A program made the translations under genes and the position numbers. A DNA stretch of 18,773 nt, from the NCBI GenBank assembly GCA_937912025.1, contig CALDOZ010000006.1, positions 1 through 18,773 on the forward strand, read 5' to 3'. The notes beneath the pieces were generated by a model. That model did not search any database. It was not told the DNA's origin and saw only the letters and a list, made by a program, of their open reading frames with translations. The stretch comes from an uncultured Clostridia bacterium. GTDB taxonomy: Bacteria; Bacillota; Clostridia; Christensenellales; Borkfalkiaceae. Shown here piece by piece: positions 13,162 through 18,773 of this stretch. Position 1 is the stretch's first letter. Each line of letters opens with the position of its first letter.

Positions 13162-13190
13162 GAAAAAGGCAGTTTAAAACTGTCTTTTTT
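13162..13190 (+). terminator. Terminator after the XRE regulator gene
   Basis: A stem of about 12 bp (13162-13173 with 13179-13190, including G-U pairs), a 5-nt loop and a T run within the right arm. Confidence 0.75.
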
Positions 13191-13225
13191 CTTCTAAAAA
13201 AAATAAAAAAAATTTTAAAATGGTA

Positions 13226-13254
13226 TATACAAAAGGAATTTTATATGCTAAAAT
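13226..13254 (+). promoter_or_regulatory. Promoter of the 74-residue membrane protein gene
   Basis: A weak -35, TATACA (13226-13231), a 17-bp spacer ending in TATGC (extended -10) and TAAAAT (13249-13254). The extended element probably compensates for the poor -35. Confidence 0.55.
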
Positions 13255-13285
13255 AATAATAGAATATATATTAGGAGGTCAAAAA

Positions 13286-13510
13286 ATGACTTGGTTCAAC
13301 AAACAAAGTAGATTAGTGCAAATTCTTTTACTTTTAATTCCTGGCGTTAACTGGATTACTGAAATTGTAGTAAGATGGTCAACTTGGAGCAAAAAAGGCG
13401 GATTATTAAGACTTATTATTTGTATACTCGTTACTATTCCGTCTGGTATCGTATTTGGTTGGGTTGATTTAGTTTGGGTATTATTATTCAAAAAACTCTG
13501 CTTACAATAA
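13286..13510 (+). CDS. Small membrane protein, two membrane segments
   Basis: A 74-residue protein beginning MTWFNKQSRLVQILLLLIPG. Hydrophobic segments lie at about 9-30 and 40-68, separated by a short basic stretch (RWSTWSKKGG). I do not recognise a family. The ATG at 13286 has a strong AGGAGGT 6 nt upstream; the frame is open back to 13220, but that region holds the promoter. It is a single-gene unit with a promoter before and a terminator after. Confidence 0.78.
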   Translation: MTWFNKQSRLVQILLLLIPGVNWITEIVVRWSTWSKKGGLLRLIICILVTIPSGIVFGWVDLVWVLLFKKLCLQ

Positions 13511-13520
13511 AAAAATTTAT

Positions 13521-13553
13521 AAACCTGATAGGCAAATCGCCTATCAGGTTTTT
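13521..13553 (+). terminator. Terminator of the 74-residue membrane protein gene
   Basis: A perfect 13-bp stem (13521-13533 with 13539-13551), a 5-nt loop and a T run. Confidence 0.88.
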
Positions 13554-13652
13554 AGTTTTATGAAAAGTTTGTAAAATTTTTATTCAGCAAATAACTTTTA
13601 ATTGACGACTATTTTTTTAAATTTTAAAATGTTACCAAATTCGACAATAAAG

Positions 13653-13724
13653 TATAATTTTGCTTTTTAACCGCAATATAAATTGAGAATATCAAATATA
13701 TTTAAACATAAAATATTATTGCGG
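13653..13724 (+). promoter_or_regulatory. -10 element and leader hairpin covering a ribosome binding site
   Basis: A perfect TATAAT at 13653-13658 (the -35 is unclear) puts the RNA start near 13665. The transcript's 5' end then reads CCGCAATA (13671-13678), which is the exact complement of TATTGCGG (13717-13724). That right arm contains most of the only candidate ribosome binding site, GCGGA (13721-13725), 8 nt before the ATG at 13734. Folding would hide it, so translation may depend on temperature, a protein or another RNA; this is inferred. Confidence 0.45.
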
Positions 13725-13733
13725 AATTAAAAA

Positions 13734-14471
13734 ATGAAGAATAAAAAATTTATAAAACAATTTAAACTACCAAAGCGCAAACAACCAGTATGGAAAATAA
13801 TGCGCGAAATAATAAATTCGCTATTGTTTGGAAAATTTGAAGTAATAAACCTTGCTGGCGAAATTGAAAACGTATGTATATTGGTTGGTAATCACGCAGG
13901 CAAAAACGGTCCTGTGGCGTACGAAAAAAACTTGCCAAACTTTCATGCAACGTGGGGAGCGCACGAAATGCTTGGTAGTTATATAATGAGATATAAGTAT
14001 CTTCGCAACGTTTTATACATTCGTAAGTATAAAAGGGGTAAATTTTACGCGACGGTAAAGTCTTTATTTGAAGCAATTTTTTCGCTTATGATATATAAAG
14101 GACTTAAAATTATAGGTACTTATCCTGATACGCGAATGACTCAAACCTTAAAACATAGCGCTAACGTACTAAATAGCGGTACTGGAATTTTAATTTTTCC
14201 TGAAGACTCCAATTCTGGCTATTTTGACGAGCCTACTAAATTCTTCGGTGGATTTTCCGTGCTAAGCGAGTATTACTATAATAAGACGGGGAAAGACGTT
14301 CCCGTGTATCCCGTATACATACACTTAAAAAGCAAAAAACTAATAATAGGCAAACCTAAAAAAGTAAACGAATTAAAACAAAAAGGGCTATCTCGCGACG
14401 ATATTTGCGAAGTTTTTCGCGCAGACGTCAATAATTTATATAAAGAATACGTTTTAAATAAAGGTAATTAA
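13734..14471 (+). CDS. Lysophospholipid acyltransferase-like (PlsC/LPLAT superfamily) protein
   Basis: A 245-residue protein. Members of the superfamily move acyl chains to lysophosphatidic acid or related lipids at the membrane. Motif I appears as VGNHAGKNGP at 51-60: the catalytic His54 is present, but the Asp of the usual HX4D is Gly59. I recall clostridial relatives with a similar NHxxxxGP form, so this may be a subfamily trait and not a loss. Motif III is LIFPEDSNSG (153-162, usual form FPEGTRS), and motif IV is VPVYPVYI (189-196). A moderately hydrophobic stretch lies at about 108-128. The ribosome binding site is weak (GCGGA) and may be masked by a leader hairpin. The substrate is unknown. 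Confidence 0.78.
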   Translation: MKNKKFIKQFKLPKRKQPVWKIMREIINSLLFGKFEVINLAGEIENVCILVGNHAGKNGPVAYEKNLPNFHATWGAHEMLGSYIMRYKYLRNVLYIRKYKRGKFYATVKSLFEAIFSLMIYKGLKIIGTYPDTRMTQTLKHSANVLNSGTGILIFPEDSNSGYFDEPTKFFGGFSVLSEYYYNKTGKDVPVYPVYIHLKSKKLIIGKPKKVNELKQKGLSRDDICEVFRADVNNLYKEYVLNKGN

Positions 14472-14527
14472 TAAGTTTTAGTATAAATACTTGCAAATTC
14501 GTTCATAATATTAGCGGAGGTACAAAT

Positions 14528-14743
14528 ATGGCTATTATAAATATTATTGCAATGATTTTATTAATCGTAGGTGGTCTTAACTGGCTTATAATCGGGCTTT
14601 GCGGATATAACTTCGTAAGTGGTATTACAGGTTCAGATGATAACCTTGTTGCCAAAATCATTTATATTTTAGTAGGTCTTTCGGCGGTTTGGCTTGTTAT
14701 TTCATGCTTTATATCCGGTGGCTTTATCTATTTTATGATGTAA
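14528..14743 (+). CDS. DUF378 family small membrane protein
   Basis: A 71-residue protein with two membrane segments. It carries the DUF378 pattern: N-terminal INIIAMILLIVGGLNWLIIG (residues about 4-23), a short Gly- and Asp-containing loop, then AKIIYILVGLSAVWLVI (about 41-57). The family is widespread and of unknown function. GCGGAGG precedes the ATG at 14528. It starts 56 bp after the acyltransferase-like gene with no convincing promoter in between, so the two may be co-transcribed. Confidence 0.88.
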   Translation: MAIINIIAMILLIVGGLNWLIIGLCGYNFVSGITGSDDNLVAKIIYILVGLSAVWLVISCFISGGFIYFMM

Positions 14744-14755
14744 AACATTTTGCGT

Positions 14756-14781
14756 GGACGGTACTTATGCCGTCCTTTTTT
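14756..14781 (+). terminator. Terminator after the DUF378 gene
   Basis: A 6-bp GC-rich stem (GGACGG at 14756-14761 with CCGTCC at 14770-14775), extendable by two pairs, followed by TTTTTT. Confidence 0.85.
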
Positions 14782-14794
14782 CTTTTAATTAAAT

Positions 14795-14823
14795 TTGACA
14801 TAATGTTTTTTTAATGGTAAAAT
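14795..14823 (+). promoter_or_regulatory. Promoter of the 550-residue membrane protein gene
   Basis: A perfect TTGACA (14795-14800), a 17-bp spacer ending in TGG, and TAAAAT (14818-14823). The leader is about 17 nt. Confidence 0.78.
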
Positions 14824-14846
14824 ATTTTTTAAAATAAGGAGATATT

Positions 14847-16499
14847 ATGAATAATATAAAAATGCCTAATTCAATAAGAGAGTTTTTTAACAAAATAAAA
14901 GTAACTAAAAAGAAGTTGTTTATATTGTTAAGCGTAGTAACCGTATTAACGTTATTTATTGCGGGATATTTTGCGCTTGTTCCGTTCAACTTCAATAACG
15001 CTGCATTTAGAACGCTTATAGTAATTTTACTTTTAATATGGAGCGTTCCGTTATTTTTGAGAGAAAAAATATTTAATAATTCAAAACCTTTTAAAAAGAG
15101 TTTGTGGCAAATACCTTTTTATATAGCGGTTGCGTTTACTGTTGTAAACTTAATTGCTTCAATTGCAACGTCAACGCTATTTATGGCTCAAAGTTATAGG
15201 GAGCTTATTAACGTTATTGATAACCATAGCTTTACCAGCGACGTTGAAGATTATAAGACTATGCAAATCCCAGTCGTTGATAAATCTCTTGCTGAAAAAC
15301 TTGGCGATAAAAAACTTGGTGAAGATAATTTAGGCTCACAATACAACGTTGGCGAATATTATATGATATGCCACGAAGATAATTTGTATTGGATTGCGCC
15401 TATAGAATATAACGGGTTTTTCCCTTGGGCAAACCAAGGCTCGTCGCCTGGATACGTTATGATTAACGCTAACGATCCGTCTGACGTTGAAATTAAAAAA
15501 TTCACGTTAAAGTATACCGATTCGGCGTATTTGTGGGACGATCTTGCTAGAAAGAACTATTTCAATAATATGTCGGCGTGGCGCGCTGAAGACGCGCATC
15601 TTGAACTTACCGACGAGGGCGAGCCTAGGTTTGTTGAAACGGTATACACCAATCGCTTAGGTTATATTAATGGTAGAGACGTTTTAGGTATAATAGTAAC
15701 TAATCCTACTACGGGTGAAAGCGACTACTATAATTATGAAGATGCTCCTACTTGGATTAACCACGTTATGACTGAAGAAGTTATTATAGAGCAACTTAAT
15801 TATTGGGGCGTTTACGTTAACGGTTTTTTCAATTCTATCTTTGCTAAAAACGAAGTGCTTGAAGTAAGCACGGGCGTTAACTACGTTTACTCAAACGGCA
15901 ATATGTATCTTCAAACAGGTATGACTTCAGTTGGTAGCGACGAGTCTATCGTTGGCGTTATGATGGTAGATATGCGCACGAAAGACGCGTATTTTTACCG
16001 TATAGGTGGCGCGACTGAATATTCAGCGGCGCAATCGGCTATTGGTAAAGACCAAGAAAAGCGCTACACGGCGTCCGACCCTATTATGATAAATATGGAC
16101 GGAACTCCAACTTATTTCGTTATGCTTAAAGACGATGAAGGGCTTGTTAAACGTTACGCGTATGTAAACGTAAACGATTATCGCTTAGTTGTAACGGCTG
16201 AAACGAAGTCTGAAGCGCTTATTGAATATAAAAAACTTATTAATATAGAAGATGAAACGCAAGCAGAGCAGTATTCTGTTAAGGATATTCGCCAAGTTAC
16301 GTCGGGCGGTAATACTTATTACTATATTAGGTTTAACGCTACAAGCGACACTCCAGACGGGTTTGAAAATTACGTTTTCAGAGCGTCTTTAGAACTTAAT
16401 TCTTCATTGCCATTTATATCTACTGGTAGCGTTGTAAAAATAAACTACGATAAAAACGGCGATTTATACGAAATTAGTTATCTTGAAGTAGTGAGTTGA
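14847..16499 (+). CDS. Membrane-anchored protein with large extracytoplasmic region
   Basis: A 550-residue protein with a basic N-terminus, three hydrophobic segments (about 22-45, 54-71 and 86-108) and a long soluble part of about 440 residues, probably outside the cell. The stretch at about 140-205 (IPVVDKSLAEKLGDKKLGE, then NLGSQYNVGEYYM, then LYWIAPIEYNGFFPW and PGYVMINANDPSDV) resembles a family in Bacillota that I have seen under vague names, sometimes CvpA-like. I cannot assign a function. Later parts (YYIRFNATSDTPDG) look like repeated beta domains. AAGGAG lies 5 nt before the ATG. The copper ATPase gene starts 30 bp downstream, so they may share a transcript, though a functional link is not obvious. 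Confidence 0.75.
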   Translation: MNNIKMPNSIREFFNKIKVTKKKLFILLSVVTVLTLFIAGYFALVPFNFNNAAFRTLIVILLLIWSVPLFLREKIFNNSKPFKKSLWQIPFYIAVAFTVVNLIASIATSTLFMAQSYRELINVIDNHSFTSDVEDYKTMQIPVVDKSLAEKLGDKKLGEDNLGSQYNVGEYYMICHEDNLYWIAPIEYNGFFPWANQGSSPGYVMINANDPSDVEIKKFTLKYTDSAYLWDDLARKNYFNNMSAWRAEDAHLELTDEGEPRFVETVYTNRLGYINGRDVLGIIVTNPTTGESDYYNYEDAPTWINHVMTEEVIIEQLNYWGVYVNGFFNSIFAKNEVLEVSTGVNYVYSNGNMYLQTGMTSVGSDESIVGVMMVDMRTKDAYFYRIGGATEYSAAQSAIGKDQEKRYTASDPIMINMDGTPTYFVMLKDDEGLVKRYAYVNVNDYRLVVTAETKSEALIEYKKLINIEDETQAEQYSVKDIRQVTSGGNTYYYIRFNATSDTPDGFENYVFRASLELNSSLPFISTGSVVKINYDKNGDLYEISYLEVVS

Positions 16500-16529
16500 C
16501 TTGTTTTGAATTGTTAATATAGGTGAAAA

Positions 16530-18707
16530 ATGAAAAAGAAATATACTGTTGACGGAATGATGTGCACGGCGTGTTCGTCATCCGTTGAAAGGGTTGTAAA
16601 AAAAATTAAAGGCGTAAACACGGCGGTAGTTAATTTAAATGCAAAACTACTTGTAGTTGACGTTGACGACACCGTTAGTGACGAGCAAATTTTAAACGCT
16701 ATTGAAAAGGCTGGGTTTGAAGGTAGTATTTACAAAACTCAAGTAGCGCCTAAAAAGAAATCTATTGCCGTTAGACTTATTACTTCAATAGTTTTAACTA
16801 TAATTTTAACCTATTTATCAATGGGAAAAATGTGGGGTATTGTTCCGCCTATTATTTATCAAGGCAAAAACGCAATTTTTTATATTGCAATGCTAATGAT
16901 TATAACGCTTTTCGTTATGATTATAAACGGAAAATTCTTCACGTCGGGTTTTAAAGCGTTAGTAAAAAAAGCGCCTAATATGGATACTTTAGTTAGTATT
17001 GGTAGTTTATCGGCGTTTTTGTACGGCGTATTTTCCTTTATTATGATTATAATAGGCGTAAATAATAACGACAATCAAACAATTTCAAAGTATTTAGAAA
17101 ATTTATATTTTGAAAGTTCGGCAATGATTTTAACCCTTGTAACCGTTGGTAAATTGTTAGAAGAAAAGGCTAAAAATAGAACGGGTAGCGCCGTTTCAAG
17201 ACTTCGCAAACTTGCTCCTAGTAAAGCAACGGTAATGCAAGACGATAATGAAATTACTATTGACATAGATAATTTAAAAATAGGCGACGTTGTAGTTATA
17301 AAAGCGGGCGATAGTATTCCGTCTGACGGTATCGTTATAAAAGGCGAGGGTGAAGTCAACGAAGCATCGCTCACGGGTGAAAGTCTTCCCGTCGTAGTTA
17401 CAGTTGGTAGCGAAGTTAAAAGCGCAACGGTGTTGCTTAGTGGATATTTACTCGTTGAAGTTAAAGCGGTAGGTAGTCAAACAGTTTTTGGTAAAATTAT
17501 CGATTACGTTGAAAGCGCCGAAGCAACCAAAGCGCCTATTGCAAGACTCGCCGATAAAATTAGCGGAATTTTTGTTCCAATAGTTATTGCAATATCAATA
17601 ATAACCTTAATAATATGGCTTATAATTAGTAAGTCTATTGACGTAAGTTTATCGTATGCAATATCGGTACTCGTTATTTCGTGTCCTTGCGCGTTGGGAC
17701 TTGCTACCCCTGTTGCAATCACCGTTTCAATGGGTAAGTTAGCAAGTTTAGGAATACTTGTTAAAGACGCTCAAACGCTTGAAAACGTCGGTTTAATTAA
17801 AACTGCCGTGTTTGATAAAACGGGAACGATAACCCAAGGAAAAATGACGGTTGTAGATACGTTTAATCTTACTAAAGAGCAATTAATAGCAATATCTTCA
17901 ATTGAAAAAATGAGTTCGCATTCTCTTGGCGTTGCCGTAACGGAATACGTTAGCGGGAATTTGCCCGTTGATAATTTTCTTTCCGTTACTGGTAAAGGCG
18001 TTAGCGGAGTTGTAAATGGTAAGGTTTACCATATAGGCAATCAAAACTACGTTCAATCTAACGTTACAAGCGATATAAGCGGAGATTATTCTCAATATTT
18101 TGACGATGGTAAAACGCTTTTATTCGTTGCTGAAAATAACGTTTTTATTGGCGGTATTGCTATAAGCGACGTTTTAAAAGACGATGCCATTACCGCTGTT
18201 AGTAAGTTAAACGAAAACGGTGTTAAAACAGTAATACTTTCAGGAGATAACGCTAAAACTACTCAAAGTATAACTAAACTTGTAGGCGCAAGCGAGGGTA
18301 TAGGCGGAGTTTTACCTGAGGCAAAGGCTAAAGCCGTAAATAATTACAAAAATGACGGAAAGGTTGCGTTTATTGGCGACGGCGTTAACGATAGTCCTGC
18401 ATTAACGGTAGCTGACGTTGGTATTGCAATAGGTGGCGGAACGGACGTTGCTTTAACTAGCGCCGACGTTGTTTTAATGAATGGTTCGCCGTCAAAAGTA
18501 AACGAGTTAGTTTTAATCGGCAAGACAACGCGCCGAATAATCAAGCAAAATTTATTCTGGGCATTTATTTATAACGTTATTATGATACCCGTTTCCGCCG
18601 GTGTTTTATCTTTTATCGGAATAACTTTAACTCCCGTTATCGCATCATTATGTATGAGTTTGAGTAGTTTGTTTGTTGTGTTGAATGCGTTACGCCTAAA
18701 GTTTTAA
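16530..18707 (+). CDS. copA: Copper-exporting P1B-type ATPase, CopA type
   Basis: A membrane pump that uses ATP to expel monovalent copper. The 725-residue protein is full length: one N-terminal heavy-metal-binding domain (about 2-70) with GMMCTAC (Cys12, Cys15), the actuator motif TGES (282-285), the intramembrane CPC (385-387), the phosphorylation site DKTGT (Asp429), the nucleotide domain (GKGVSG at 488-493) and the hinge GDGVNDSP (616-623). Tyr681-Asn682 in the seventh and Met709/Ser713 (MSLSS) in the eighth membrane segment are the Cu(I) ligand set, which favours copper over zinc or cadmium. Odd point: the nucleotide-domain SEHPL motif reads SSHSL, with His464 kept but the Pro replaced by Ser465. 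AGGTG lies just before the ATG. No CsoR, CopY or CopZ gene is visible in the window. Confidence 0.94.
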   Translation: MKKKYTVDGMMCTACSSSVERVVKKIKGVNTAVVNLNAKLLVVDVDDTVSDEQILNAIEKAGFEGSIYKTQVAPKKKSIAVRLITSIVLTIILTYLSMGKMWGIVPPIIYQGKNAIFYIAMLMIITLFVMIINGKFFTSGFKALVKKAPNMDTLVSIGSLSAFLYGVFSFIMIIIGVNNNDNQTISKYLENLYFESSAMILTLVTVGKLLEEKAKNRTGSAVSRLRKLAPSKATVMQDDNEITIDIDNLKIGDVVVIKAGDSIPSDGIVIKGEGEVNEASLTGESLPVVVTVGSEVKSATVLLSGYLLVEVKAVGSQTVFGKIIDYVESAEATKAPIARLADKISGIFVPIVIAISIITLIIWLIISKSIDVSLSYAISVLVISCPCALGLATPVAITVSMGKLASLGILVKDAQTLENVGLIKTAVFDKTGTITQGKMTVVDTFNLTKEQLIAISSIEKMSSHSLGVAVTEYVSGNLPVDNFLSVTGKGVSGVVNGKVYHIGNQNYVQSNVTSDISGDYSQYFDDGKTLLFVAENNVFIGGIAISDVLKDDAITAVSKLNENGVKTVILSGDNAKTTQSITKLVGASEGIGGVLPEAKAKAVNNYKNDGKVAFIGDGVNDSPALTVADVGIAIGGGTDVALTSADVVLMNGSPSKVNELVLIGKTTRRIIKQNLFWAFIYNVIMIPVSAGVLSFIGITLTPVIASLCMSLSSLFVVLNALRLKF

Positions 18708-18773
18708 AGGCATATTTACTTCGCAATACTGTGTTTCTACAAAATTTTAAGTCTGCAACAACCACTAAGGTTA

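Noticed and set aside
13220..13285. Upstream ATG extending the 74-residue membrane protein
   Set aside because: The region contains the promoter, and AGGAGGT points to the ATG at 13286.
1..18773. CRISPR array or transposon
   Set aside because: No regularly spaced short repeats and no transposase-like protein on either strand.

Overview
The window looks chromosomal and comes from a low-GC Gram-positive bacterium, most likely an uncultured member of the class Clostridia (Bacillota). The gene order secG, rnr, smpB, ssrA is classic Bacillota synteny. Ribosome binding sites are strong purine-rich GGAGG types, all three tRNA genes encode their CCA ends, and most genes end in short hairpin-plus-T terminators. 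Genus or species cannot be read from the sequence.

Layout. Positions 1-300 are non-coding and AT-rich, with a large hairpin and the secG promoter. Positions 332-3683 hold the conserved secretion and ribosome-rescue block: SecG, RNase R, SmpB and tmRNA. RNase R, SmpB and tmRNA act together: SmpB and tmRNA free stalled ribosomes and tag the nascent protein (encoded tag ANNSYAYAA), and RNase R degrades the faulty mRNA. Directly after the tmRNA CCA end, a 94-bp sequence containing its terminator occurs twice (3683-3776 and 4427-4520, 92 of 94 identical). The two copies bracket one unrecognised 149-residue gene with a near-consensus promoter and a clearly higher GC content. This looks like a small foreign cassette at the ssrA 3' boundary and is the most unusual structure in the window.

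Positions 4638-7400 form a divergent locus. An XRE-type repressor faces a two-gene operon (polytopic membrane protein, then a large lipoprotein with two YDG-type Ig-like repeats), with several inverted repeats in the shared control region. Positions 7495-9253 hold a small conserved membrane protein and a 470-residue protein of unknown function. A Val-Gly-Cys tRNA operon lies on the minus strand at 9287-9522, and its tRNA-Gly has an unusual T loop.

Positions 9692-11768 hold an MFS transporter converging on rsmE (16S rRNA m3U1498 methyltransferase). Positions 11820-13125 hold a control region with repeated AACT-N3-AGTT palindromes and an XRE regulator with a C-terminal membrane anchor. Then come a 74-residue membrane protein, a lysophospholipid-acyltransferase-like protein whose ribosome binding site may be masked by a leader hairpin, a DUF378 membrane protein, a 550-residue membrane-anchored protein, and a CopA-type copper P-type ATPase in which the usual HP dipeptide reads HS.

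Promoters located by two hexamers 17 bp apart also carry a TGn extended -10 element in every case read (11 of 11). No CRISPR array, integrase, transposase or rRNA gene was seen. All assignments come from reading motifs; no database search was run.
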